Shown in pieces: positions 24,990 to 36,499 of a DNA stretch of 64,000 bases. Numbering within the stretch: the stretch's first letter is position 1; each line of letters starts with the position of its first letter. The notes under the pieces were generated by a model. The model saw nothing but the letters and a program-made list of their open reading frames with translations, did no database searches and was not told the DNA's origin. Source of the DNA: Arion vulgaris (taxonomy: Eukaryota; Mollusca; Gastropoda; Stylommatophora; Arionidae). The stretch covers positions 85,507,803 through 85,571,802 of the forward strand of contig CM036755.1 in NCBI GenBank assembly GCA_020796225.1, given 5' to 3'. The position numbers and the translations under genes were made by a program.

Positions 24990-26465
24990 TGTATGTCGAT
25001 ATCCTTTTTGTGGGGGTAGCAGAGAAACCTTTCTGTTTAAAATAGGAGATATCCTTTTTGTGGGTGTATGTCGGAATATCCTTTATTGGGGGCCCGAGAT
25101 AACCTTTTTGTGGGTGTATGGGGGGATATCCTTTCTGGGGGTGTATGTCGGAGATTTCCTTTCTGTATGTTTTAGGTATCCTTTTTGTGGGTGAATTTTA
25201 GTTCTTCTGTGGGTGTATCCGGGGGTTTTCTTTTGGGTGTATGTAGGCTTTTGTGGGTGTTTTCGGGGATATCCTTTCTGTGGGGTTGTCAGAATCCTTT
25301 CTTGGGGGTATGTGGGGATATCCTTTCGGGTGTTGTGAAATCCTTTTTGGGTTATGGGAGTTTTCCTTCTGTGGGGGATGTCGGGGAAAATCCTTTCTTG
25401 GGGGTATTCGAGTTTCCCCTTTTTGTGGGGTTTTCGGAGTTTTTTTGTGGTGTATGTCGGGGAATTTTTAGGGTTGGGTTTTTTTGGGTGGGGATATCTT
25501 TCTGTGGGGGGTTTCGGGGTTTCTTTTTGGGTGTTTTCGGAGGCCTTTCTGTGGGGTATGTGGGGATATCCCTGGGGGGGTCGGAGATATCCTTTCTGTG
25601 GGGGTATGTCGGAGTATCCTTTTTGGGGGTATGTCGGGATATCCTTTCTGGGGTGTATGTTGGAGAATCCTTTCTGTGGGGGTATGTCGGAGAATCCTTT
25701 CTGTGGGTGTATCTGGGGATATCCTTTTTGTGGTGTTGTCGGAGATATCCCTTTTTTGGGGGGTATGTTTGGAATATCCTTTCTGTGGGGTTATGTTTGG
25801 GGGAATATCCTTTTTGTGGGTGTATGTTTTAATATCCTTTCTGTGGGGGTTGTGGGAAACCTTTCTGGGGTGTTGTCGGGGAAACCTTCTGTGGGGGTAT
25901 GTCGGGGAAAATCCTTTCTGTGGGGGAAAGGGGCATATCCTTTCGGTTTATGTGGAGTATCCTTTTTTGGGGGGTATTCGGGTTCCTTTTTGTGGGTGTA
26001 TTCGGGAAAATCCTTTTTTGGGTGTTTGAGGGGATCCTTTTTGTGGGTGTATGTCAGATATCCTTTCGGGGGTATGTCGGGTTATCCTTTTTGTGGGGAT
26101 GTCGGGGGTATCCTTTCTTGGGTGTGTCGAGATATCCTTCGTGGGTGTTTGGGGTTCCTTTTTGTGGGTGATGTGGAGATATCCTTTCTGTGGGGGGTTT
26201 TCGGGAGATATCCTTTTTTTGGGGGGGATGTGGGGGATCCTTTTTGTGGTGTATGTCGGAGAATCTTTTTTGTGGGGGATGTGGAGATATCCTTTCTGTG
26301 GGGGTTTTAGTTTTCTGTGGGTGTATTGGAGAATCCTTTCGGGGGGGATTAAATATCCTTTTTAAATGTTGGAGGTTTTTTGGGATGGGAATCTTTTCGG
26401 GTGTATGTAGAAAGTTTTCTGGGGTGTTTGGAGGTTTCCTCTGTGGGTGAAGTCGAAATATCCTG
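24990..26465. repeat. Large minisatellite, about 28-bp unit
   Basis: Roughly 50 copies of a 28-bp unit: ggagatatcctttctgtggg followed by tgtatgtc, with many small deletions. Because the unit lacks stop codons and is not a multiple of three, several long plus-strand frames (up to 318 aa, rich in GYPFCG and SFLWG) stay open across it. They are by-products of the repeat. Confidence 0.95.
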
Positions 26466-26554
26466 TGGTAAATTTAAATATGGAAAAACAATGAAATAAT
26501 GTTGAACGAAGTGGAAATTATCAATTAGGGGAAGAATTAGACAAGTGGACCATT

Positions 26555-26935
26555 TGTAACCCAATTTTGTAATGGTTTTCGACACGTTATTGGTAACCCT
26601 AACAAAACTTGTAGAAAGGACATGGAATTTACCAAAAAAGTGAGACACGATCGTTTAAAAAAACATAACTTTAGGATAAAGGGAAAGGGGAAAGACACAA
26701 GGTTGAACGATCGTTGGTAACCATAAAACTTGTAAGGATAAGGGTGGTGAGACAAAGTGTGACACGATCGTTGGAACCCTAACATAACTTATAAAGGTAA
26801 AAAACATGGAAGTTGACAATATTAGACACGGTCTTGGTAACCAAACTAACTTGAAGGGTAAGGGCATAAAAGACAATAGTGTGAAGATCTTGGAAACATA
26901 AAAACGAAAGGAAAAAACATGGAAATTTTAAATAG
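26555..26935. repeat. Minisatellite, about 75-80-bp unit
   Basis: Four to five copies containing gacacgatcgttggtaac, ataacttgtaa, aaggtaagg and catggaa. Spacing and copy ends are blurred by indels. Confidence 0.75.
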
Positions 26936-27019
26936 TGATGAACAAGAAAAACAGATAAAGAAAATGAAAAAGAGAAGGAAATATAAACAAATATGACGTC
27001 ATAAATGGGTTTTTAAAAA

Positions 27020-27195
27020 GAACGTTTGACAACAATGTACGTGGTTTCTTCAAAGTTATGTCCGTTAGAGATGTCGTAAAATGACCTGTTTTTTTCATAG
27101 ACTATGTCCGTGGGAGAGATGTCATGCTAACAATGTACCTGTTTTCTTCATAGCATGTCCCGGGCGGTAGAGATGACAACCTCCCGGGTTTTTTA
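27020..27195. repeat. Short tandem array, about 56-bp unit
   Basis: Three copies containing caatgtac, ttcttcatagactatgtccg and gagatgtc. Confidence 0.7.
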
Positions 27196-27199
27196 GTGT

Positions 27200-27710
27200 G
27201 TTTACTTTTAATTTACAATTTATGAGTGTTTCATAAATACAGCTTATGTTCATGTTGTAACTTATTCTTATTTATTCTTTTTTCCAACGCTGACATTCAT
27301 CAAACAAAACAATAGATAACTAACTGGTTTAAAGTATTTTTTAAACGACACACAATGCAAAATAACAAATAAGAAAATGTATATATTTTTTTAAGGATAA
27401 CCAACCAAAACCACATCAGCGTACATCATATTCAATGGTCTGAGCAAAAGACTTATTACTGTTAGTTCGAGTTTTAACAAATTTGAATACATGACTTAAA
27501 AATAACTTATTATAAATGTTATATCAGGTGTTGTTGTTATCATTGGAAAACCCCCAATAAACTTTGTTGTTGGGGCATTGAAATAAAACAAATAAATATT
27601 TAAGTGTTCTTTTTATTATTTTTTAACTAAGTTTTTGATGTACTTCTCACATTTATTCTCTAAATGATGTTACAGTTTTTCATCAAGTTTGTTTACTTTT
27701 CTTTTTCCGC
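27200..27710. other. Unassigned AT-rich sequence
   Basis: No gene or repeat recognised between the two arrays. Confidence 0.45.
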
Positions 27711-27714
27711 ATGA

Positions 27715-28145
27715 GTTTAGAGAATTAGTATTTTTTCTGACTTTCTTCAGCCCGATGTTGAGAGGTTTTTATTTTATTCTTCCAGACAGATGTTTAGAGA
27801 ATTAGTATGTTATCTTCTACTTTCTTCCAGACTGTGTTTTAGAGAATTAAGTGTTATCTCGACTTTCTTCTAGCCAAGGAGAGAATTAGTATTTTTTTTT
27901 CTACTTTCTTCTAGCCATGATGTTGAGAGAATTAGTATTTTTTTTACTCCTTTTTTAGCCAGATGTTGAGAGAATTATATTTTATCTTCTACTTTCTTCT
28001 AGCCGATTTGAGAGAATTAATTTTTTCTTCTACTTTCTTCTATCCATGATGTTGAGAGAATTATATGTTATCTCTGACTTTTTCAGCCCTGATGTTGAGA
28101 GAATTTGTATTTTATCTTCTACTTTCTTCTAGCCTGATGTTGCAG
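27715..28145. repeat. Minisatellite, about 46-bp unit
   Basis: Nine to ten copies containing gatgttgagagaattagta, ttttatcttctactttcttc and tagcc. Confidence 0.88.
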
Positions 28146-28479
28146 ATCAAATGCCCATCTCAAAATAAGTGCGGATCACCCTTTTTCATGAAAGCCGCCT
28201 GGGGAAATTAAAGGGGAAGTCATGGGTTGGTCGTGCCGCAGAACGTTGCTGGTATGGGTCAATAATATTGACTATGGGGAAGAATGTCCGATGCCCCAAA
28301 ACTGAAAACTTTTTTAACCATTTAAAATTTTACAAAGGTTGGGAAGGAAATCCGTGACGTTGAATGCAGACCTCGCCATTATCAGAAAAAGCAATCAACG
28401 CGTTGTGATTTAAAAGGATGGTCGGTGTTCGTAAAAAATCCGGGGGCCTTCCCGGCTATGTGGGAATGGTCAATGTGAT

Positions 28480-28760
28480 TTAGTAGACAACGGGGTTGTG
28501 GAGGATCGGGACCAATGCCTTTCCTTTGGGTGAGTCACAAAACACCTGCGGCTTTTGGGACTCCTTGGTATGATCCGAAAAGGGGAGGCCGGTTCGGTGC
28601 GCAGGCAATGGACGAAACCTCCCGGGGCAAATTTTCAGAATTACACTTGGTTCCGGGGGAAGGGGGTCGTTTGGGAGAGAGCAGACATACGGGTGGCTCT
28701 GTCGCTTAAACAGAGGGGCCCGCCAATGGAAGGAGCTGACTCGTGAACGCCCCTCCCCGA
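28480..28760 (+). pseudogene. Degraded LINE RNase H-like remnant
   Basis: Plus-strand counterpart of the 40.5-41.3 kb and 0.2-1.0 kb remnants. It contains SVRRQWTK in one frame, followed by YTWFRGKG and RADIRVAL segments. The last resembles the terminal RNase H motif (GNxRADRxV) that follows the HVGI-type motif in this LINE family. Frames are broken and the element is truncated on both sides. Confidence 0.45.
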
Positions 28761-28789
28761 GCTGGGGGAAAAAACCTTTTATATAAACC

Positions 28790-29160
28790 AAACCATCCTA
28801 CTGATTGCGAGAACTGGGGTTTAAGATTGGTGGAAGAAAAAAAACTTTAAAAAGGTAAGAGTGGCTATCAATCAAAAAAAAAACTGGTACGGCAGTTTGA
28901 CGCTGTTGGGGATATTTTAAAGGGGGATCGAGCACATATGGGTGCCGGAATGCAAGAAAAATTTTCCCAAAATAAAAAATGGAAAAGTGAAGAAATTGTT
29001 TTTTTCTTATACTTTCATTCCTTAAAAGGGGGATTTTATTTTTTTTTTCCCCCTTTGCAAAAAAGGGTTACTATTTTCCCAAACTTATCCATTTCGTTTC
29101 TGCAATACTGGGTTTGCGTTTCTACAATAATTGTAGTCTTTCTGTCTCCGTCGTTCGAAT
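28790..29160. other. Unassigned sequence
   Basis: No motif recognised; homopolymer-rich text. Confidence 0.4.
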
Positions 29161-29164
29161 AATT

Positions 29165-29465
29165 GAGGGCCTTTTGTTGTCACGTCGTCAAATAAGTGTA
29201 GTGCCTTCTGTCGTCACGTCGGTCAGCTAATGTTTGGGCCCTTTTGTCGTCCCTCGTGTTTAGCAAAATTTTTGGGCTTTCGCTCGTCGTGTCTAGCAAA
29301 AAGTGGTCTCTTCTGTCGTCCCTCGGGCTGAAAATTGGTGCTCTTCTTGTAGTTTGCGAAAAAAATATGTCGTCAAGTCGTTTCCAAAAATTTTAGTGCT
29401 CTTCTGGGCCACGTCGTGTCTAGCAATAATTTGGGGCTTTCGTCCCCGTGTTTTCGGGATGCTTG
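29165..29465. repeat. Minisatellite, about 40-bp unit
   Basis: Seven to eight damaged copies containing tctgtcgtcacgtcgtgt, ctagcaaata and tgtagtgcc. Confidence 0.8.
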
Positions 29466-29574
29466 GACTTTTTTTTCCCTTTTCTTTTTTTCAAAATACC
29501 ATCAGACATAACCATCTGATTATACCTCTCTCATTTCGCTTGTCATCTATGCCTGTAAGGTCAATCCATCTTGC

Positions 29575-29880
29575 CTGCTTCTTAGATATTTCTGAGATAC
29601 GCAGATCGTTGTTTTGTAAAAAATATCTCATTTGGTGCTTGCATCATCACAACTCTTTATCTTAGTAAATAATATCTGATGTTATTTAAAATCATCACAA
29701 CCCCTTTAATCTTAGTAAATAATATTGCTGTTGGTGTACACATCATACACTTTCTGTTAGTTTTAGTAAATATTATCTGCATGGGGGAGGGGGTTACATC
29801 TTCACAACCCCTGTTAGTCGTTGGAAATAATTTCATGTTGAGGGGATTTCCCCTTTCAAATCCCCTGTTTCGTAGTGGAA
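29575..29880. repeat. Minisatellite, about 57-bp unit (left block)
   Basis: About five copies containing catcacaac, ctcttt or cctgtt, atcttagtaaataatatctg and atgttg. The same unit recurs at 30,785-31,105, so the two blocks are probably one array split by intervening sequence. Confidence 0.82.
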
Positions 29881-29889
29881 GGCATGCAG

Positions 29890-30230
29890 CCAGCCGTTTT
29901 GCTCCCGGTGGTAGCTGGGGGACCAGATAAGTTTTGGGTAGTTGTATATATTTTTAGTTGTGTAGGTTTTTACACGAAAACTGATCTGTTCATTATCAGA
30001 ATGGCAAACATAAACGCGACTTGACGGAAAACTAATTTCAGGACGGGGTTAAACTTGTAAACAAGGGAAAGAAGACGACGATTGGGATAATGGACGGTTG
30101 ACCCATGTCCAGAAAAAAACAAACCATAATAGAATAAAGGAAACCATACAAGATCAGTTTGTTATTTTTAGCGTGTCTTTTTGTTGAATTCTGTTAAATC
30201 GATCTACAAAAAAAAATCTGAAAGAACATT
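29890..30230. other. Unassigned sequence
   Basis: No motif recognised between the split minisatellite blocks. Confidence 0.4.
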
Positions 30231-30234
30231 AATC

Positions 30235-30395
30235 AGGACTGCAAGAATAAAAAAAATATAATAGGGCGCAAAATGGAAATAACGTTATAATAGGGCTGCA
30301 AGATATGGAAATAACGAATAATCAGACCGCAAGATATGGAAAAAGGGGTATAATCGGACGAAGATAGAAATAACGAAAAATCTATAAAGGTAGGG
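30235..30395. repeat. Minisatellite, about 33-bp unit
   Basis: Four to five copies containing ggactgcaagatatgga and aataacg followed by ataatc. Confidence 0.8.
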
Positions 30396-30529
30396 GATCA
30401 CCCAGGACTTATCAGTTATCATGAGGGGTGTTCCATATTTGAACCCTTGGTAATACAAGGGAAACCAAGCCTCCTTAACAAGTCAGTCATGTAAAATAAC
30501 CCGTCAGTCCCCAACCTTTTAAAAGTAGT

Positions 30530-30628
30530 AAATCGCCCCGGGCCCGGGCCCCCAAAATTTTGGGGGGTAAAGAATAGAACCACTGTTTACGCATGTTGTA
30601 AAAGGCGACCAAAGGGGGTTAGGGTGAA
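30530..30628 (+). mobile_element. RTE-like LINE 5'-end fragment (damaged)
   Basis: Reads as a damaged copy of the 5' terminus of the element at 37,163-40,361 in the opposite orientation. It has a cgcc start, a ggggccca-like segment, a tttggggggtaaagaata stretch, accactg, and a gcatgttgtaaaaggcgac segment where the clean copy has gcatgtcgtaagaggtgac. It breaks off before any coding sequence. Confidence 0.55.
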
Positions 30629-30784
30629 ATGGATGTGTGTCCCAAACGTATAGAAGTCTATGCGTTTAGGGGGCCCCCAAACAATTGCAAAATATACACG
30701 TTCTGGGAAAGATCAAAATATCACAAAAGGTTACAATTGGTCGTAAAAAAGAAGCAAAAAGAAAAAGAAGAACATACAAAAATA

Positions 30785-31105
30785 TCTTCGTTGAGGTATG
30801 ACATCATCACAACCCCCTGTTGTCAGCAAATAATATCTGCATGTTGAGGTCTGGCATCATCACAAATTCTGTTAGTTTTGTAAATAATATTTGCATGTTG
30901 GTGTACTCCATCATCACAACTCTCTTTGTCTTAGTAAAAGATATCTGCTGGGTGTACTGACATCACAAACTCTGTTATCTTGAAATAAATCTCATGTTGA
31001 GTGCTGAACATCACAACCCCTGTTGTCTTAGTAAATGATATCTGCATGTTGGTGATCACATCATCACAACTCTGTTAGGTTTTAAAAAAATATTCGTTGA
31101 TTGTT
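30785..31105. repeat. Minisatellite, about 57-bp unit (right block)
   Basis: Five to six copies of the unit also seen at 29,575-29,880 (catcatcacaac, tctgttgtcttagtaaat, atctgcatgttg). Confidence 0.82.
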
Positions 31106-31379
31106 CCTGTAAATTATAAAGATAATTAAAAAGGTTATCATGAGCGTCGGAAGACCTAAAAGGCAGAAAAAAGGGAAGAAATCCAAAGAAAAGTGGCACT
31201 ACTAATTGACACTGGTGGTAAAACCCGAGGGTTCAACAGGTATGCGGCGCAAAAGAAATTAAAGAAAAAAGACACACGAAGGAAAGGGGTTTGGGCATGG
31301 CAAAAAGTTTGAAATTTCCTTTTCCAAAACTTGGTTTCGGATGCCTTTGTCCAAATAGTAGGCTTCCAGAGGGCCCAAC

Positions 31380-31750
31380 ATTTACGTTCTTGACAAAAAC
31401 TGTTATATATCACAATAAGAATGTACTTGACAAAAAATGTTTATTTCACAATAAGAATGTTTCCGGAAAAAAACTTTTATATATCCCAAAAAGAATGTAT
31501 TTACAAAACTGTTTTTATATCACAAAAAGAAACATTTGCAAAAACTTTTATATATCACAATAAGAAAATGTACTTGAAAAAAAACTGTTTATTATCACAA
31601 TAAGAATGTACTTTAAAGACTGTTTTTATATCACAAAAGAATGTCGCAAAACTTTTATATATCCAATAAAAATGTATTTTGAAAAAAAAAAGCTTTTTAA
31701 AATCACAAAAGAATTTTTTGACAAAAACTTTATATATCACAAAAAATGAT
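31380..31750. repeat. Minisatellite, about 36-bp unit
   Basis: About ten copies containing gacaaaaactgtt, tatatatcacaataagaatg and tatt. Both-strand frames across it are repeat translations. Confidence 0.88.
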
Positions 31751-31754
31751 GAAA

Positions 31755-32860
31755 ATAGTCGATAAGAACGAAAGAGTAAAAAAACACAATTAAAAAAGGT
31801 TCAAGAAAACAAGTAGGAAACAATGGGAAAAAAGTACTTTTTATTGTTACTAAACTGAGTCATTACCCGGCAAACCCAAAGGGGTCAGTCTCAACCAACA
31901 GAATCGAAGAGTATGCGTGATGGGTCCGTGGCTTGATTAAATCCCCCCTTTTGCCCTTTAGGGATCGAGTTTCTTGACAAAGGGAAACCCCCAAATGCCA
32001 AATCATTGATCGATTCAACATCATTTTAGTTTCTCCAAAGACAGTCGCGAAGAACCAAAGAATATCCCCCTTTTTCCATCTTCAACTCCCAACAACAGAT
32101 GTTTATGCAAACCTGTTCGCCTCTATTACCGTAAACACCGCAACCCAGGACAGTATATCCATGAAAGCTCCCGGGCAAAAATTCTAAGACAACCCCACTC
32201 ATCCAAAACCCGCCCTTCTGGATCTTGGGAAGATCGATAGAGGCAGATAAACAACCCCCCAGTAAAAAAAATTTAGAGCCAATGAAAAGGGCAGAACGGT
32301 CCAACCCCATCCTAATACTAGAAGTAGTTGTCCACATCCCTTTGCCTGCAACAACCCTACCATGCCGAAACCCCCGGGGCTTCTCCCAAAGATAAACCGA
32401 CCCATGGTATATTCAACACATCATCCCGCATTATCTTCACCGCTTAACGGATGCCCCATTTTCCCCAACTCACATTCTTTTTACAAGAACGTTAACGTTT
32501 TGAGAACGTCTGGAACGTTGGGTAGTTGGTCATGCTCCATCTGTTGGGGTCCACTTTTCGGGAGGCGTATGATGAGGTTTTAAAGCCTCCACGGGCACAG
32601 CACCGAAATCTGGGCCCAAACGGCCACCAGATCATCCCCCTAAAAACGCTGATAAATCTTTTTCCCCTTCAATTAGTTGGCCAGGGACCACCAGTATTTC
32701 CCGGGAAAAAGATGATTCCCCTAGACATGCATTTATTATAACCAATCTTCCAACTTAAAAAAATGCACCAACAGTCATTTAAAAGATTGCAACTCATAAT
32801 TTATTTTATTTATGTCACTTTACAGCCTCACATTATAGAAACTAAACAACAACCCGAATC
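31755..32860. other. Unassigned sequence
   Basis: No gene family recognised. The stretch at 32,200-32,700 is more GC-balanced and may derive from a retroelement, but I see no diagnostic motif. Confidence 0.35.
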
Positions 32861-32864
32861 AAAA

Positions 32865-33105
32865 AACAGTTTCAATATAATGAAAGCCAGAGATTTTTTA
32901 CTACATCTATTAATAATGTTAAAAGTAATGAATGCAGAGATTCTTTAATCTATTTTGTTAAAATTAAAGGAGATTCTTACCCTCTATTAATAATTCTAAT
33001 AGTAATGAAGCGGATTCTTTTCTCATCTATTAATAATGTTTTTTTAGAAAGAACCAGAAATTTTTACTACATCTATTAAAAAATTCCATTCTACTCCTCT
33101 ACCAT
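32865..33105. repeat. Short minisatellite, about 55-60-bp unit
   Basis: About four loose copies containing catctattaataatgtt, aagtaatga and agattcttt. Confidence 0.7.
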
Positions 33106-33109
33106 ATCA

Positions 33110-34190
33110 AAAAGATTAAGTGGTGGTAATTCCAAAGCTGATTCCCGTAATATATAGATCAGTACTACCCAATAAAAAAGGGAAAAACAAGTCTCACCCC
33201 TGTGATTCATTGGGCCAGAATTCTGTATCGAATCAATCAACTCGGTGTCATTTCTGCGATCACTGAATTCGTTTTTAAATTAAATGTTAAATGTTATTTC
33301 CCTACCCTTCTACGCTATCTCCATGGAAATTTTGTTACCAGAAAAATTCTATATGTCCCCGGCCTAACATCTTCTTCTCTACAAATACCCCAAGTACGGG
33401 GGAAAATTGTCACGGCTTCTATTTCTCAAGGAACCCTTTGACAGAGACCAAAAATTAGATCTTCAACAGGAATTTTGCCCTCCCCTGATTTTCGGTTTCG
33501 CCTTTTTAACTTCCCAAAATTTCCCACAAGATTTAAAAATTCCCGAAATGTACTATTATGGTGTTTTAAAAAAACTGAACCATTTCCGAAATAAATATTT
33601 TTCTCCAAGTCGACCTGAACCAATACTTTGGTTGAAGAGTTTCGAATGTAAACTATTAATTGTGAGCGAAAGTTTCCACTAACTATTCTGCACTGTTCAA
33701 ATTGTACGCATGTTTCAGCATTTTGGGTTGCCAAAAATTTTGTCGAAAAAAAAATTTATAACGGGTTTTTTTTTCTTAAAACTAGTACCAACAATAGGGG
33801 TTGAAACCCCTTTTTTACTGGCAAATCCGTCTCAACACCGGGGCATTATTTCCCCCTTGATCTAACCCCTCTCTGTTAAATTTTCCCCCTTTGGGGGGAC
33901 AAAAGTAGTCACCTGGCCAATCTTAAATATAGGCTGGGCAGATAAAGAATGGTTTAGACATTCAGAAAAAATTCCTCATCTCGGTTTTAAAAATCCGGTC
34001 TCAGGGCAAACCCCAAAACGTGTATGTTGTGGGGCTGTTGAGTAATCACAAACAAGGCGATCTACCCCGTGTTTTTTGATGGACAAAAACCCCCGAGCGG
34101 AAAATTCCCCCAAACTGTCAAAGAATTTTGTATATACGTTATCTGGAATAACCTTTTATGTAGTCATCATTCAAACACCATGTTGAACAG
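33110..34190. other. Unassigned sequence spanning the quality transition
   Basis: Homopolymer-rich text up to about 34,140, then normal text. No gene recognised. Confidence 0.4.
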
Positions 34191-34194
34191 ACGA

Positions 34195-34565
34195 TACAAC
34201 GTGTGCCATTGTCTCTGCATCCTGGGACCCAGTCCACTAATATTGTTCTTTCCACGCCATCTAGACACTTGATGTGACCAAAGTATCTAATTTGTATGTA
34301 CAGTATATTGTTTATCAGTCAATTGTCTTTAACATTCAGTTCTTTCAGAACATCAGTGTTCTTCTTTTTTTTCTGTCTATGATATTTGTAGGATCTTTCT
34401 GTAGCATTTTGTTTCGAAGGAATGGATTTTCGTTCTTGCTGTTTGTGTAATGGTCCATGATTCACAACCATATGTAGCCACTGGAAAAATACATGTTCTC
34501 AGTATTTTTAATTGTAATATTTTCTGCTGCTTTGCCACATGTTCTTCATAGTGTTTAACATGTCA
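34195..34565 (-). pseudogene. LINE 3'-region fragment
   Basis: Matches 12,090-12,440 closely: atattgttctttccacgcca, cttgatgtgaccaaagtat, ttcagaacatcagtgttctt, aggatctttctgtagcattt, gtagccactggaaaaatac. It is the C-terminal region of the same minus-strand LINE family, truncated at both ends and with frameshifts. It ends where the two copies stop matching near the ttcttcatagtgtttaac block. Confidence 0.68.
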
Positions 34566-34983
34566 AACGACAAGTGTCAAGAAAACAAGTAGAACATTTT
34601 AAATAGAAAGCATATTTACAGAAGATGAAAGTCTCGACAGATAACTTAAAACTATAGCACAGACGGTAATTGCTGTCACTGGCACATACTCACACTAATC
34701 AGACATTGAAATAACACCCTCACAGCTAAACAACACCAAATTAAAAGTGTCTTTATTTCTTTTTTAGCTAGAAGTGATAAGCATGGACAGAGTGAGTAAA
34801 GTACATGCACATAAAATAACCATACGGGAACATGTGATGTTTAAGAAAGTTCACCGACAAACAACAGACGAGACACAATAAAAAATAGCAGAAAGAATAA
34901 TCTCAGAACACACCATCTTCTAAAACAGAAAATCAGAGCGAAATTCGAATTGAAGATCAAAGAAAATATGGATATATGGATTG

Positions 34984-35138
34984 CAGTGGCGGCTCCTCAT
35001 TAAGGGCCAGTGGCCGGGCCCCGCAAAAATCATGTATAACTAATGTGTAAATACTAATATATAACGTTACCAAAAACCATGATTTTTCCAAAATATTTAT
35101 CCGGCCCCATCAACAACAATTATTACGAGCCGCCACTG
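34984..35138. mobile_element. hAT-type MITE, 155 bp
   Basis: Perfect 12-bp terminal inverted repeats: CAGTGGCGGCTC at 34,984-34,995 and GAGCCGCCACTG at 35,127-35,138. Flanking 8-mers are atggattg (34,976-34,983) and atggagtg (35,139-35,146), an 8-bp target duplication with one mismatch. The CAGNGG-type terminus and 8-bp duplication are hallmarks of hAT elements. The interior is AT-rich and noncoding, so it would depend on a transposase supplied elsewhere. Confidence 0.85.
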
Positions 35139-35394
35139 ATGGAGTGTATATATAAAAAGTGGGACGGATTTGCGTCAAAATTAAGCGGTCTGCTATCGAC
35201 TCGTGTACAGAAGGGGCATGTGTTCATTTAAAAAAAGTGGAATGGCATAGCTTCGTACCATTATGATATTTGAACATTAGACTGCTTCGATTTAGCCATA
35301 TTATGATACTTAAATGTAGAGCATGCATATTCTCAGTGGCAACGTGAAGGTGCGAAGCATGGATATTTAACAAGGCAGTGGAAAAACATATGTG

Positions 35395-35745
35395 CTTTTG
35401 AAAATAAGTGTTATATGAGAGTCTTCTGTATATAATGGACAGAAAAGAGAACAAATAGAGCTATTCAGAAAGAACTCAAAATCAAAGAAAACTGGTTGAT
35501 GCTACAAATAAGAAAGAAAACAATATTGAGGTATTTTGGACATATAAAACTACACTCAGAGCTGGAGAATACCATCATAGAAAGCATCCAGCAATGGAAA
35601 GAAGCATACCAGCAAGAGAGAAGAGAAGACCACGAGAAGATGGGTTCAGAATGAACTGATGGACTGATCTGAGCTGCAGAGGCGAACATCTAGAATATGA
35701 GGAGAAATTCGAAGGACTGTTGGGAGATAAAGTTCGTCGAACAAG
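35395..35745 (+). pseudogene. LINE C-terminal fragment
   Basis: Plus-strand frames give a KENWLMLQIRKK-like segment, RYFGHIKLHSELENTIIES, and a GRRRPREDG-like segment disturbed by indels. This is the same C-terminal module as at 11.9 and 62.6 kb. Upstream gacagaaaagagaacaaata matches the duplicated block at 62,474-62,574. No target duplication was identified. Confidence 0.6.
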
Positions 35746-35749
35746 CTAA

Positions 35750-36495
35750 TTGATGAATTTAAATGTGACTATACAGACTTGGTCACATGATGATATGTCA
35801 GACGTAGATGATACTAACTTGTTATCATCGGGACATTCAGGATTTCTATGAGGAAATTTAGAAAGAATGATAACGAAGTAATTGTTCAATTTGTTTTCGA
35901 AATAATTATCTGAATTCTCTTGACATTTATCATTCAACTTGTGTCAACTGTCACTAGTCTCATTGTGTATAGCGTATAGTATATAAATTATGTCTACAGC
36001 ATCAGTTCTGGAGTTTGTGAGGAGAAAGTGAAGACTGGTTAAATCTTCAACTGCATGAAATGTTCACATGAATAGAATACACTAAAGTTTAAAACAACAT
36101 TCTGGACCTCCATCTAAGTAAAGAGAAATATGTACACAATGTAATAATAATTATCCACTTAAATATGAACATGTATATTGTATAGTAAGACATGAGACAT
36201 TTTAGTTGAACATTTATGCTATTATTTATACCGTCTCACTGTCAGACAATGCGATTTAGTATAGGACATTAAATTGACATATTACTTTTTACAACCGTTA
36301 ATTATATTCACATGAAATTATTATTGCTAAAAGTCACATATAAAACATATCTAAGGATATAGTGTGCATTTGTAATGTCAACTATAAATAATGATTATTA
36401 TTTCTGTGACATCATTAGATATGATGGTATGAAGATATTATGTGTTATCTAACAATCAGTTGAGATGAGAACATGAATTATATCGTATTGATAGA
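35750..36495. other. AT-rich noncoding sequence
   Basis: No gene, RNA or repeat recognised. Confidence 0.5.
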
Positions 36496-36499
36496 TTTT

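Larger units (their letters stand above)
1..34140. other. Low-quality consensus block
   Basis: This stretch is dense in short homopolymer runs (such as gggg, cccc, tttttt, aaaaaa) and small indels. Families read cleanly right of 34 kb occur here in damaged form. For example the PLE segment that reads cleanly at 49,150-49,215 appears at 15,690-15,760 with dinucleotides replaced by homopolymers. A cleaner island lies at about 11,660-13,100. I infer poorly polished long-read consensus rather than biology. Open frames here should not be read as genes unless a family supports them. Confidence 0.75.

Noticed and set aside
25354..26310. 318-aa Gly/Phe/Cys-rich open frame
   Set aside because: It lies wholly inside the 28-bp minisatellite, which lacks stop codons; other frames are open too.
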